From JAGTVG01 sp963820995 (GTDB lineage Bacteria; Bacteroidota; Bacteroidia; Cytophagales; Cyclobacteriaceae): a stretch of DNA of 64,000 bases. Location: the NCBI GenBank assembly GCA_963820995.1, contig CAWGCL010000004.1, forward strand, positions 992,001-1,056,000, written 5' to 3'. Shown here piece after piece: positions 35,384 to 45,512 of the stretch. The position numbers and the translations under genes are program-made. A model generated the notes under the pieces. That model ran no database searches. It was not told where the DNA came from and saw nothing but the letters and a program-made list of their open reading frames with translations. Position 1 is the first letter of the stretch; every line of letters starts with the position of its first letter.

Positions 35384-37732
35384 ATGCGTTGGATGAGCAG
35401 TAAGGCATTTTTTTATTTCTGTATTCTATTCCTGAATTTAGGGATATTGGTACAGGGAGTGGGTCAGGACCTGGAACAAACTTTCGTTATATCTGATCAG
35501 CCATATTATCAAATAGGTTCCAATATCAACTACAACCTCTATTTATACAATCCAGAAGCAGGTAAGGATAAAGTACCCAGCCAGACAGCTTATGCGGAAT
35601 TGCTGGATGAGAAAGGGAATGTCATATACAATCATAAACATGATGCCCGTAATGGTTCCAGTCCGGGCCAATTTGAAACCCATAACATCGAATCATCAGG
35701 ATGGTATTGGATCAGGGGATTTACTTTTTATCAGATCGGTTTTTGTGATGAATTGATCCACTACCTGCCGGTTTATCTGGTTCACCCAAAAGATATCAAA
35801 GAAATTCAAACCAAACAAACTCAAAATCCGGGAATCCCTGACTTTTCAATCTTTATCGAAGGAGGTAAGATTCTGGAAGCCGTTGATAATACAATAGTTG
35901 TTCGTTCCAAATCCTTTGACGGAACCGGCAAACCTCTTAATGCCTGGATCATTGACAATCAAAGTGGAGATAGCCTTAAACATTTTTCTATCAAACCCGA
36001 TGGCACAGGGAGTTGTGTTATTAAAGGATCTGCCATCAATATCTATTCATTACTGGTATCCGATGAGGAAAACCACAAAAAAGTATTCGAGTTCCCCGCT
36101 CCGAAAACGAAGAAATGTTATATCAGGATCTCTGATAATCCCGGTGCTTCCCAAATCCTACTCAGCCTTTATTTTGATGATTCCTATGATCAATATAAAA
36201 ATGTTGATGTATTCGTTAAAGGGCGATTTACAGATCAACGAATGGATAGAATAAGGATCAGGAATAAGGTGGAAAACCTGACTCTTGAAAAAAATGACCT
36301 TTATCCTGGAGAAAATATAATTTATATACAATCCCAGGATCATGGATTATTAGGATATAAGACAGTTTTTATTGACAAGACGAAGGAAAATAGTCTCTTC
36401 ATATTGAAAGACAAAATGTTATACGTTCCCCGTCAGCAGCTTATAGGTAAGGTGCGTGTGACAAATCCCATGGCTACTGAAATGCCATCAACATTATCCG
36501 TTCTTGTCCGGGACACAAAGCAGTTTCAGGATTTTGTAACCGGGTATACCCGGATCAATGATCAGGCACTGGCCTCTTATAGAAACTTATCCTATTATGT
36601 AGGGACTCCATCTACTGAAGGCCAGGAGCTAGGGCAAATATTACAGGAGAACTACATAATAAATGATTTAACGGGTGATCCAAAGCTGATTTATAATCAA
36701 CCAATATATAAACCTGAACAGGAACTGGGATTAAAAGGTAAAGTGGTTGATAAACGAACTGAAGAGGCATTAAGCGTTCGAGCGCTTACTTTTACACAAA
36801 CTGGTGAAAGGCCCGGGTATAGCTTTCAGTTTACTGACCAGGACGGAAGTTTTGAATTTGACGACATCTATTTTCATAACCGGAACAATGAATTGATACT
36901 TAATGTCGGGGAAGATGAGCGCATATTGCTTGATACCATCCACCTTAAACCTGCTTTTGATCCACCACCCATTATTGGCAATATCTGGTTTAATCCCACA
37001 TTCCAAAATTTCGTACATGTCCGTCGTCTGGATCAAAGATTTTCAAAATTTTACACACACCTGATTGATTCAAGTCAATTCCTGGAAGAGGATTTCTACA
37101 CCGACAATAAGATCTATGATAAACCGGATCTGTCATATGATCTCGATGATTATATTCAACTCAGTGACATGAGGGAAGTGATCATCGAGTTATTGCCAAA
37201 TGTAAAGATCTTTAAGCTCAATGGAAAAACCCGCATCAGGATCTATCATTCAGCGAATGCGGATATCCAACCAGATCCTTTGTTCCTTGTGAATGGCAAG
37301 ATCGTCAAGGATAACGATTTTATCCTGGGTATGGATATTACCCTTGTGAAAAACATTGATGTCCTGGTAAGAGAAGCCAAACTGAAATATTTTGGACCTG
37401 TGGCAAGTGGAGGTATCGTAGCAATATATACCAAAAAGCCTATTGATATACCCTATGGGACGAAGATAGATATGGCCGGTTTCCATCAACCCAGGGGAAT
37501 TGTCCAAAATGGTATGCGGTCAGATCTTATTTCAAACACATTGCCAAATTTTGATCCGGTTGTATACTGGAATCCGGTTTTAAAATATGATCAAAATCCA
37601 GAAACAATGTTTGGATTTTATTTAAACGATCTGATGTCTGATATGGAGATAATCGTCGAGGGGATTAACAAATCCGGCGAAGTGTTTTATGACCGAAAGA
37701 TAGTATTAATTGAAAAACCAGTAGTTAACTGA
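35384..37732 (+). CDS. Exported MG2-like protein with carboxypeptidase-regulatory and TonB-plug-like modules
   Basis: A 782-residue exported protein. After a signal peptide (FFYFCILFLNLGILVQGVGQ region) comes an alpha-2-macroglobulin MG2-like beta-sandwich (QPYYQIGSNINYNLYLYNPE) and further MG-like repeats. A carboxypeptidase-D-regulatory-like domain follows near residues 450-520 (LKGKVVDKRTEEALSV, FTDQDGSFEFDDI). Near 625-685 is a segment like a TonB receptor plug (DPLFLVNGKIVKDNDFILGM, then VASGGIVAIYTKKP), but no beta barrel follows. It is translated one base before the TonB-dependent receptor and is likely a surface or periplasmic partner of it. An in-frame TTG at 35369 is less likely as the start. 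The biochemical role is not known. Confidence 0.78.
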   Translation: MRWMSSKAFFYFCILFLNLGILVQGVGQDLEQTFVISDQPYYQIGSNINYNLYLYNPEAGKDKVPSQTAYAELLDEKGNVIYNHKHDARNGSSPGQFETHNIESSGWYWIRGFTFYQIGFCDELIHYLPVYLVHPKDIKEIQTKQTQNPGIPDFSIFIEGGKILEAVDNTIVVRSKSFDGTGKPLNAWIIDNQSGDSLKHFSIKPDGTGSCVIKGSAINIYSLLVSDEENHKKVFEFPAPKTKKCYIRISDNPGASQILLSLYFDDSYDQYKNVDVFVKGRFTDQRMDRIRIRNKVENLTLEKNDLYPGENIIYIQSQDHGLLGYKTVFIDKTKENSLFILKDKMLYVPRQQLIGKVRVTNPMATEMPSTLSVLVRDTKQFQDFVTGYTRINDQALASYRNLSYYVGTPSTEGQELGQILQENYIINDLTGDPKLIYNQPIYKPEQELGLKGKVVDKRTEEALSVRALTFTQTGERPGYSFQFTDQDGSFEFDDIYFHNRNNELILNVGEDERILLDTIHLKPAFDPPPIIGNIWFNPTFQNFVHVRRLDQRFSKFYTHLIDSSQFLEEDFYTDNKIYDKPDLSYDLDDYIQLSDMREVIIELLPNVKIFKLNGKTRIRIYHSANADIQPDPLFLVNGKIVKDNDFILGMDITLVKNIDVLVREAKLKYFGPVASGGIVAIYTKKPIDIPYGTKIDMAGFHQPRGIVQNGMRSDLISNTLPNFDPVVYWNPVLKYDQNPETMFGFYLNDLMSDMEIIVEGINKSGEVFYDRKIVLIEKPVVN

Positions 37733-37733
37733 A

Positions 37734-40397
37734 TTGAAAGATCAACGAAGTACATATCGCTACTTATTCAGTAACCTTATTGTAGCCGTAGTTCTGCTGT
37801 GTGCAGGGATTGGATCCCTTTTTGCTCAGGAAACTCAGCAAACTAACATCCGCCAGACAAACCTTATTCAATTTCTTAAAAATGCAGAGCAGGACCTGGA
37901 AGTAAAGTTTTATTATCGAACTGAATGGTTAGATACCATCAAAATTAATACCGTAAATAAGATAAACCACATCGATGACGTAGTAAGTTCACTTCAAAAG
38001 TATGGCCTTGAGCTAATTCCTTATTCTGAATGGCAATATATCCTTGCATGGCAGGAGAGAAGTCAGGTATTTAGTGAATATACTGAGGAGGGAAATTTCA
38101 GACGCGACGTTGTTGTTTCTGGCTATGTAAGGTCTTTAAATACAGATGAACCTCTTATTGGCAGTACCATATACGTTCATCAACTGGATACAGGAACAGC
38201 CTCGGACCTGCACGGCTATTATTCGATCGTTATTCCGACAGGCGTATATGCTCTGGAAGCTAATTCAGTTGGCCTGGAACCACAAATCCAGCAATTAAGC
38301 CTGAGCAGGGACACTACATTGAACTTTACACTTGCAGATAAGGTTATTACCCTAAGTGAGGTAGTCGTCAGTGAAGAAGCTATTGACCATAATGTTAGTG
38401 ATGTATCACTTGGAAAAACCAAACTGGATATCATGACCATCAAAGGCATTCCGGCATTTATGGGTGAAGCGGATGTTATACGTACTTTATTGCTGTTACC
38501 TGGGGTGACTACCGTTGGAGAAGGCGCTTCCGGATTTAATGTAAGAGGGGGAAGTATAGACCAGAACCTGATCATGATTGATGAAACACCGATTTATAAT
38601 ATTTCTCACTTATTTGGGATATTTTCAGGATTTAACCAGGACCTGATACAGGATGTTACATTGTTGAAAGGAGGTATTCCAGCACAGTATGGAGGACGGC
38701 TTTCTTCAGTACTCGATGTAAAAACCAGGGAGCAGGTCCAGAATAAGTTTTCCGGGAAAGGCGGAATAGGTATGATTGCCAGTAGATTAACACTTGATAT
38801 CCCTGTAATTAAAGATAAGCTTTCAGTTACTTTAGGAGGAAGGATATCCTATAGTGATTACCTCATGAGGCTGTTACCTGATGCGGAATTAAAAAACAGT
38901 TCGGCCTGGTTCTATGATGCTAATGTCAAACTGAATTATAATATCAATAAGAAGAATACAATGCATATTTCTTATTATTCAAGTAAAGATGAATTTGTAT
39001 TGCCTTCTGATACAGCCTACAACTGGGGGACAAATAACCTGTCTGTTCGCTGGAATCACTTATTCGGTGAAAATCTTGTGGGCAGTCTGACGGGAGCATA
39101 TAGCAAATATCAGTACGGAGTCGGCAATGAAGAAGAAAAATACGCTTTTGACTGGGATGCCGGTATCGATAATATAAGTGCAAAGGCAGATTTTTCCTGG
39201 GGTACCGGAGATAATAATAAGCTAAATTTTGGAGGTAGTTTTATCAGATATTCATTTCTGCATGGGGATCTTAGGCCTGGATCCCAATCATCGGTATTAC
39301 CTATTTCTATCTCCGATGAATATGCAAATGAATTTGCAATTTATGCCGGGGATGAATGGGCCATTTCTGAAAAATATTCCCTTATGGCTGGCCTGAGGTA
39401 TTCCTATTTCCAAAGTATTGGTCCATCAGATGTAAATATTTATGAAGAGGGACAGCCTATTTCAGAAGAATCACTTATCGACGTAAAAACATATGATAAT
39501 GGCGAAGTGATCAATTCTTATGGGGGATTCGAGCCGCGCCTGAGCTTCAGGATGGGGCTTCCTTCAAACAGTTCTTTAAAATTCTCATATAACCGGATGT
39601 ATCAATACATCCACCTGCTGTCAAATACTATGGCTGTTACACCAATTGATATTTGGAAGCCTAGCGGCTTGTATATCAGGCCCCAATACAGTAATCAATA
39701 TTCCATCGGGTATTTTAAAAATTTCCTTGAAAATTCAATTGAAACTTCTGTAGAAATATTTTATAAGGATATTACAGATTTGCTGGAATATAAAGACGGA
39801 GCCAGGCTTGTTCTGAATAAATATATTGAAGAAGAATTAATCCATGGAGATGGACGGGCTTATGGGATCGAATTTTTTGTTAGAAAGAAATTGGGACAAT
39901 TAACCGGCTGGGTAGCATATACTTATTCCAGAGCTGAAAGAAAGGTGATTGGGTTTAATGAGGAAGAAACAATTAATAATGGCGAATATTATCCCACATA
40001 TTATGACCGGCCGCATGATTTATCTTTTACAGGACATTATCAGATCACTAGACGGTGGTCATTCTCCGCAAATTATATATTCATGACTGGAAGGCCTGCT
40101 ACATTTCCGGAAAACAAGTACATAATAGACCGTTTTACAGTTGCAGGATATGGGGAAAGAAATAAGTATCGAATTCCTGACTATCACCGGCTGGACATTA
40201 GTTTCACACTTGCCGGGAATCTGAAAAGAAAGAAAAAGTGGGATGGCAGCTGGACATTCTCCGTATATAATCTATTTGCGCGGAAGAATGCATATTCAGT
40301 ATATTTTAAAGCTGAAAACGGGGCTGTTCCCCAGGCCTATAAATTATCGGTTATCGGAACAGCTTTTCCATCAATCACCTATAATTTTAAGTTTTAA
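37734..40397 (+). CDS. TonB-dependent outer-membrane receptor with STN domain
   Basis: An 887-residue receptor. Signal peptide (VAVVLLCAGIGSLFAQ), then an STN-type secretin/TonB short domain (residues about 40-105), a carboxypeptidase-regulatory-like domain (about 128-210, VVSGYVRSLNTDEPLIGS), the plug (about 235-340, TLLLLPGVTTVGEGASGFNV, KGGIPAQYGGRLSSVLDV) and a 22-strand-type barrel ending in ITYNFKF. The STN domain can allow sigma/anti-sigma signalling, but no such pair is adjacent. The start is TTG at 37734, one base after the upstream stop. It is the middle gene of a three-gene operon with the MG2-like protein and the DUF4249 lipoprotein. Substrate unknown. Confidence 0.92.
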   Translation: MKDQRSTYRYLFSNLIVAVVLLCAGIGSLFAQETQQTNIRQTNLIQFLKNAEQDLEVKFYYRTEWLDTIKINTVNKINHIDDVVSSLQKYGLELIPYSEWQYILAWQERSQVFSEYTEEGNFRRDVVVSGYVRSLNTDEPLIGSTIYVHQLDTGTASDLHGYYSIVIPTGVYALEANSVGLEPQIQQLSLSRDTTLNFTLADKVITLSEVVVSEEAIDHNVSDVSLGKTKLDIMTIKGIPAFMGEADVIRTLLLLPGVTTVGEGASGFNVRGGSIDQNLIMIDETPIYNISHLFGIFSGFNQDLIQDVTLLKGGIPAQYGGRLSSVLDVKTREQVQNKFSGKGGIGMIASRLTLDIPVIKDKLSVTLGGRISYSDYLMRLLPDAELKNSSAWFYDANVKLNYNINKKNTMHISYYSSKDEFVLPSDTAYNWGTNNLSVRWNHLFGENLVGSLTGAYSKYQYGVGNEEEKYAFDWDAGIDNISAKADFSWGTGDNNKLNFGGSFIRYSFLHGDLRPGSQSSVLPISISDEYANEFAIYAGDEWAISEKYSLMAGLRYSYFQSIGPSDVNIYEEGQPISEESLIDVKTYDNGEVINSYGGFEPRLSFRMGLPSNSSLKFSYNRMYQYIHLLSNTMAVTPIDIWKPSGLYIRPQYSNQYSIGYFKNFLENSIETSVEIFYKDITDLLEYKDGARLVLNKYIEEELIHGDGRAYGIEFFVRKKLGQLTGWVAYTYSRAERKVIGFNEEETINNGEYYPTYYDRPHDLSFTGHYQITRRWSFSANYIFMTGRPATFPENKYIIDRFTVAGYGERNKYRIPDYHRLDISFTLAGNLKRKKKWDGSWTFSVYNLFARKNAYSVYFKAENGAVPQAYKLSVIGTAFPSITYNFKF

Positions 40398-41416
40398 TGA
40401 GGAAGGTGGAAATGATATGGCAAAAATTTTGGGTCCTTTCGGGAATTATATTCACGTTGGCTTGTGAAGTCCCCATATCCGTTGATTATGAAGTGCCTGA
40501 ACCTCAAATCGTAGTTGATGGTTTGATTACGAATGAGCCGGGGCCCTATGAAGTAAAACTAACTTACAGTGGTGCATATACAGATGGAACAGAAGGCAAT
40601 AACCCGCCCGTTTCCGGTGCATTACTAATTATCAGGGATGATACCGGAAGGGAAGAAGTCTTATTGGAAGGTAGGCCTGGGATATATAAAACCGATGAAG
40701 GATTTATTGGCGAAATTGGGAGGACATACACACTTTCCATAAATACAGCAGAAGGGAGAATGATAGAATCCCAACCGGAAGAAATGTTGCCTGTTCCTGA
40801 AATTGATTCTATCTACTATATCTTTAAACCCATATCTGATATTCAAAAGCAGGGGCATGAAGTTTACGTAGTAGTGGATGACCCGGTTGAAGAGAAAAAT
40901 TATTATCGATGGAAATGGGATGGTTATTATACATTTTTCATGGTTAATGAATTTGAAACCAGAGTTTGTTTTAAACATGAATTTGATATCAACAGGATAT
41001 CGGTAATTTCTGACAGGGATTTTAATGGCAACAAGATATATATGCCTGTATCTTTTGTTGAACATTTCAGCAATGATTTTTACCTCATCCACATACATCA
41101 ATATTCTCTCACCCAGAGTGCTTATAAATTCTGGGATGCTTTGCATGAACAGAGCGCTAACGTGGGGAGTATTTTTGACCCGCAGCCTGCACGCATCAAA
41201 GGAAACCTGTTTTATATTGATGATACTGAGGCACCTGTCCATGGGTTTTTTGGTGCATCCGCACATCAATTGGGATATCAGTATATGAATTTTAACGCAG
41301 GTATACGACCGCAATACCCTCGCAGTTATGGATTCAAGCGCTGTGATCAGCATCTTAACTCCTTTAATTATGACATCAATGATCCCCGATGGCCTATTGG
41401 TTGGGGAGGGTGGTAG
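40397..41416 (+). CDS. DUF4249 outer-membrane lipoprotein
   Basis: A 339-residue lipoprotein with a signal peptide ending FTLACEVPISVD (lipobox Cys near residue 23). The N-terminal beta domain shows PQIVVDGLITNEPGPYEVKL and the C-terminal end GGW, matching DUF4249 proteins that accompany TonB-dependent receptors in Bacteroidota. Its ATG at 40397 overlaps the receptor stop (TAATG). By analogy with SusD-like partners it probably caps or feeds the receptor at the surface; this is inference. It converges on the Ca2+-ATPase gene 71 bases away. Confidence 0.9.
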   Translation: MRKVEMIWQKFWVLSGIIFTLACEVPISVDYEVPEPQIVVDGLITNEPGPYEVKLTYSGAYTDGTEGNNPPVSGALLIIRDDTGREEVLLEGRPGIYKTDEGFIGEIGRTYTLSINTAEGRMIESQPEEMLPVPEIDSIYYIFKPISDIQKQGHEVYVVVDDPVEEKNYYRWKWDGYYTFFMVNEFETRVCFKHEFDINRISVISDRDFNGNKIYMPVSFVEHFSNDFYLIHIHQYSLTQSAYKFWDALHEQSANVGSIFDPQPARIKGNLFYIDDTEAPVHGFFGASAHQLGYQYMNFNAGIRPQYPRSYGFKRCDQHLNSFNYDINDPRWPIGWGGW

Positions 41417-41487
41417 CATATTAATTATAAAAATAATTCTATAATTAAATCAAGATACAATGATCGTTGAGAAAATCCCTGAATGAA

Positions 41488-44247
41488 TTAAAATTTTATT
41501 CGGCTATACCTGGAAATGGCTTTTTCGATTTCTGTCTCTACTAGTACCAATCCGCTAACTCCAATACATATCAACAGTTCATTGAGCGTAAGGGCTTGAG
41601 TAGAAAGGAATACCTGCAGGAAGGGTATATATAATGCCGCCAGCTGCATGAAGAAAGTGAGGACAATCATATATAACATCACCTTGTTGGTAAAAAGGCC
41701 TGTTTTAAAAACAGAATCCTTGAAAGACCGGGTAGCCAGAGCCTGCCACATCTGGGCAAATGCAATACCACTAAACATCATTGTTTGCCATTTGGGGTTC
41801 TGATCCGCCCAGGCAATAATGCCGATGGAGATAGATATCAACCCTATAATTGATCCGGTTCTCAGGATCTGTCCACCTACTCCATCGCTGAAAATATTGG
41901 ACTTTGGTGACAGGGGTGCCCGTTTCATAGTCAGGGATTCAGCGGGTTCAACACCTAAACCCAAACCAAGCAATCCATCTGTTAAGAGATTAAGCCAGAG
42001 CAGTTGGAGAGGTACCAGAGGGATAGTGATTGGATCCAATCCAAGGCCTGCCATCAATATGGTGATTAAAGGAACAATGATCATAACCAATACTTTCCCA
42101 AGGTTTCCGGCTATTGAAAATTTTACAAACTTTCGAATGTTATCATAAATAACCCTGCCTTCTTCTACTGCAGCTACGATGGTTGCAAAATTATCATCCC
42201 TAAGAACCATATCAGAAGCCTCTTTTGATACATCTGTTCCAGTGATACCCATAGCAACTCCTATATCAGCCTGTTTCAGAGCAGGCGCATCATTTACTCC
42301 ATCTCCAGTCATTGCAACGATATGTCCCTGTTGTTGTAAAGCCTGAACAATTCTAAGTTTATGTTCCGGAGAAACCCGGGCATAAACAGACACCTTGTCA
42401 ACTACTTTACGCAATTCGTTATCGGAAAGTAATTCAAGTTCAGATCCTGTGACAACATAATTATCCTCAGAGATGCCAAGCTTTCTGGCAATGTAATCTG
42501 CAGTCAATGGATGATCGCCGGTAATCATTATTGGCCGGATCCCGGCAGTTTTACATTTAATTACGGCATGTTTTACTTCTTCACGTGGAGGATCAATCAT
42601 GCCTAATAAGCCAAGGAGTACAATGTCTTTCTCTACCTTACTGTCTTCAGGAATTTCTTCAAAAGCCTTAAAGCCAACACCCAATACTCTTACGCCTTTT
42701 TCTGCAAGTTCCTTGTTGGTCTTAATAAGAGTATTTCTAATACTGTCATCCAAGTCTACAATTTCATTATTGAAAAGAACCTTGGATGAGATCCGGAGTA
42801 AGACGTCGAAGGCTCCTTTTGTAAATGATATAGCTGGCGATACAGCCTTTGAGTCAAGTCCTGCAAAGCTTAACAGATCAGAATTTTGGCCATTTATACG
42901 ATGTATCGTAGTCATTCTCTTTCTGTCTGAATCAAAAGGGATCTCTTCAATTCTCGGGAAGGAAAACTCTAGATCATTCTTGTTAAGAGAAAATTTATCA
43001 GCAGCGATCACCAATGCTGATTCAGTAGGATCGCCTATGACCCTGTTTTCATTCTCTCCGTTACCATTCGAGATTGAGGAATCATTGCACAGGCTGGCAG
43101 CAATTAAAATTGGGGATAGTGATGGATCCGGATTATTGAATTTTATGTCATTCAGGTTTGAATCTGTTCCGTCCAGGTATATCGTATTCTGAGGTGTACC
43201 TATATAAGTTACCGTCATTTTATTCTGCGTGAGGGTGCCGGTCTTATCTGAACAGATATCAGTGACTGATCCTAATGTTTCAACCGCTGGCAATTTTCTG
43301 ATTAGCGCATTCCTGGCGAGCATCCGCCTGGCCCCGATTGCCAGGGTTACGGTGACTACAGCTGGCAAGCCTTCCGGCACAACAGCAACAGCAACACTAA
43401 TAGCTACTAAGAACATCTCGCTTATATCTTCTCCTCTTAAAAACCCAAACAGAGCGATGAGGAAAGCAATAATCCCACCGGCAATCGCCAGGATCTTTCC
43501 TACATTATCGAGTCTTTTCTGAAGGGGTGTCTGTTCTGATTTTACCCGCTGAAGCATGGATGCAATCGAGCCAAGTTCTGTAGACATCCCGGTACCTGTA
43601 ACAATACCCGTCCCTCTTCCCTGTGTTACTATTGTTCCCAGGTAGACCATATTCTTCCTGTCTCCCAATGGGATATTCACTTCATCCAATTTATCAGGCC
43701 GCTTATCAACAGCCATGGATTCACCGGTAAGCGCTGATTCCTGAACCCTCAGATTGTGGGCCTCAATAATTCTGCAGTCTGAAGGAACTATGTTTCCATT
43801 TTCAATTAAAACAATATCTCCCGGGACCAGTTCGGATGATGATATCTCAATTATATTTCCATCCCGGAGAGCCCGGACCAGCGGTTTTGCAAGCTTTTTC
43901 AGGGCGGCCATAGCTTTCTCTGCCCTGTATTCCTGAATAAAACCAAGAATCGCAAATAAAATCACGATGGCCAGGATCGAAAATGCTTCAAGCCAATGCT
44001 GGAGAAATAAAGAAACAATGGCCGCAATGATCAGGATCAATACCATTGTTTCAGTGAACTGAGCATATAAAATCTTAAAAACGCTTCTTGTTTTTTGTTC
44101 TACAAGCTCATTTGGGCCAAATTCTTTGCGTTTGAGCTCTATTTCATCAGAGGATAGTCCAGACTCTGGAATAACATTAAATTCTTCCAGTATCTGGGAT
44201 ATTGATTTATTGTGCCAGTATAGTTTCTCCTTATTATTCGCTTGCAT
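41488..44247 (-). CDS. Cation-transporting P-type ATPase, Ca2+ class (P2A-like)
   Basis: A 919-residue P-type ATPase. N-terminal cation ATPase domain, then TGES near 174 (actuator), PEGLPAVVTVTLAIG near 290 (ion-binding helix 4), the phosphorylated Asp in DKTGTLTQNKMTV near 334, ITGDHPLTADYIA, TGDGVNDAPALKQADIG, and a C-terminal helix pair with PLVPLQLLWLNLLTDG. The PEGLP and length fit Ca2+ pumps of the SERCA/PMR1 type, but Mn2+ or Na+/K+ cannot be excluded from sequence alone. It likely exports Ca2+ from the cytoplasm. Single gene, ATG at 44247. Confidence 0.93.
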   Translation of the reverse strand: MQANNKEKLYWHNKSISQILEEFNVIPESGLSSDEIELKRKEFGPNELVEQKTRSVFKILYAQFTETMVLILIIAAIVSLFLQHWLEAFSILAIVILFAILGFIQEYRAEKAMAALKKLAKPLVRALRDGNIIEISSSELVPGDIVLIENGNIVPSDCRIIEAHNLRVQESALTGESMAVDKRPDKLDEVNIPLGDRKNMVYLGTIVTQGRGTGIVTGTGMSTELGSIASMLQRVKSEQTPLQKRLDNVGKILAIAGGIIAFLIALFGFLRGEDISEMFLVAISVAVAVVPEGLPAVVTVTLAIGARRMLARNALIRKLPAVETLGSVTDICSDKTGTLTQNKMTVTYIGTPQNTIYLDGTDSNLNDIKFNNPDPSLSPILIAASLCNDSSISNGNGENENRVIGDPTESALVIAADKFSLNKNDLEFSFPRIEEIPFDSDRKRMTTIHRINGQNSDLLSFAGLDSKAVSPAISFTKGAFDVLLRISSKVLFNNEIVDLDDSIRNTLIKTNKELAEKGVRVLGVGFKAFEEIPEDSKVEKDIVLLGLLGMIDPPREEVKHAVIKCKTAGIRPIMITGDHPLTADYIARKLGISEDNYVVTGSELELLSDNELRKVVDKVSVYARVSPEHKLRIVQALQQQGHIVAMTGDGVNDAPALKQADIGVAMGITGTDVSKEASDMVLRDDNFATIVAAVEEGRVIYDNIRKFVKFSIAGNLGKVLVMIIVPLITILMAGLGLDPITIPLVPLQLLWLNLLTDGLLGLGLGVEPAESLTMKRAPLSPKSNIFSDGVGGQILRTGSIIGLISISIGIIAWADQNPKWQTMMFSGIAFAQMWQALATRSFKDSVFKTGLFTNKVMLYMIVLTFFMQLAALYIPFLQVFLSTQALTLNELLICIGVSGLVLVETEIEKAISRYSRIKF

Positions 44248-44448
44248 CAGACCTTCACTTATACATACTGAAAATCAGCTCAGGGTAAACGACATATTTT
44301 ATATCATATCGAGGATTTTTACAGCCAGCCAGTGATAACTTATTGGTCGTCAATTTAGTATATCGAAAATTAGAATAAAAAATAATTAACTTTTTTCTCC
44401 GGATCATTTAAAAAACTTTTCGGGGAGCCACAATCTACAAAATGATAT

Positions 44449-45315
44449 CTAAAACTTCATTGGAATTATTGCTGATACCCTTTTCTGGTATTTATCATAA
44501 TCTATTTTTGATTTTACCAGTCTTTTTTCCATCATTGGTATGCTGATAAACTTGAATAAAATCATCATTGCGATAAATCCAATAGCCGTCCAGGCATTCT
44601 CCTTAAATTGATCTCCGATAGCAAAAAAGAACAATCCGAACCAGAACAGGATCTCGCCAAAATAATTTGGATGGCGTGATACTGCCCAAAGGCCTTTTTC
44701 CATATTGGTGCCTTTTACCTGGTTGGTGGATTTGAATTTTCTAAGTTGCTCATCAGCCAGATATTCAATTTCTACGGCCGATAGACAAATTATCAAACCT
44801 GCTATATCAAAAAATCCTATTGCTACAGTCATCTCAGATGCTACAAAAACTGGTAACATACCTAAGAATACGATTAATGTCGGGAATAAATGTATACCCA
44901 AAAAGCTGACCAGCCAGAATAGAGGACCGGAATCTTCAGCCAGTTTCTTATATCTCCAGTCTTCGTGTGTAAGATCCGGCCAGCTTCTTATCCAATTGAT
45001 TGTTAAACGCAAACTCCAGATTGAGATGGTCACAAGAATTAAAATATGCCTGGTATGATTGCCATCCGGGAACATATATATCCAGTACAAGGCAATAGGC
45101 ACAGGTATCAAACTCCAGTAAGGATCGTATAAGGAGGAATTTCCGGACATCAGGCTAAATAGAAATATGATAACCGTAGCGATAACATCCGCAATTAACA
45201 TATTTAGAATTTCAGAAGATGTTTGAATATGATCCAGCGATAATTTCCCTGCATATATGGCTATGAAATAAGCAATTATTACATAAGCATAAGAAAAGAC
45301 AGCGTTTTTTTTCAT
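44449..45315 (-). CDS. DUF1295 (steroid 5-alpha-reductase-like) membrane protein
   Basis: A 288-residue polytopic protein with about seven helices. The C-terminal half has the family hallmarks GLWAVSRHPNYFGEILFW and MMEKRLVKSKIDYDKYQKRV, as in DUF1295 and isoprenylcysteine-methyltransferase/5-alpha-reductase-like proteins. The RHPNY motif is the cofactor-binding signature of this fold. Substrate unknown: reduction of a sterol-like, hopanoid or fatty-acyl double bond has been proposed for relatives. Single gene between divergent and convergent neighbours. Confidence 0.88.
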   Translation of the reverse strand: MKKNAVFSYAYVIIAYFIAIYAGKLSLDHIQTSSEILNMLIADVIATVIIFLFSLMSGNSSLYDPYWSLIPVPIALYWIYMFPDGNHTRHILILVTISIWSLRLTINWIRSWPDLTHEDWRYKKLAEDSGPLFWLVSFLGIHLFPTLIVFLGMLPVFVASEMTVAIGFFDIAGLIICLSAVEIEYLADEQLRKFKSTNQVKGTNMEKGLWAVSRHPNYFGEILFWFGLFFFAIGDQFKENAWTAIGFIAMMILFKFISIPMMEKRLVKSKIDYDKYQKRVSAIIPMKF

Positions 45316-45512
45316 ACTTGTTTGTATTCCATTAATTTTGAAAATGATGGGAATCTAAGATTTTAATTTCAAATCACGGATTTTTTAGTGCCCAAACCTA
45401 CTATAAGCGGAAATTCCCAACAAATTTTTCTGACTTTATTATAAAGTTTAGGCTCAAATGAAGCGTCAAAGATAAATGAATATAGTAGATTAAAATAATT
45501 TTTATTGATTGT

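Noticed and set aside
40661..41419. 252-codon open frame opposite the DUF4249 gene
   Set aside because: The forward frame has a signal peptide, overlap with the receptor and family motifs; the reverse frame has none.
42599..43192. Long open frame opposite the Ca2+-ATPase (197 codons)
   Set aside because: It is the antisense shadow of a strongly conserved P-type ATPase, with Ser/Ile-rich sequence and no motif.
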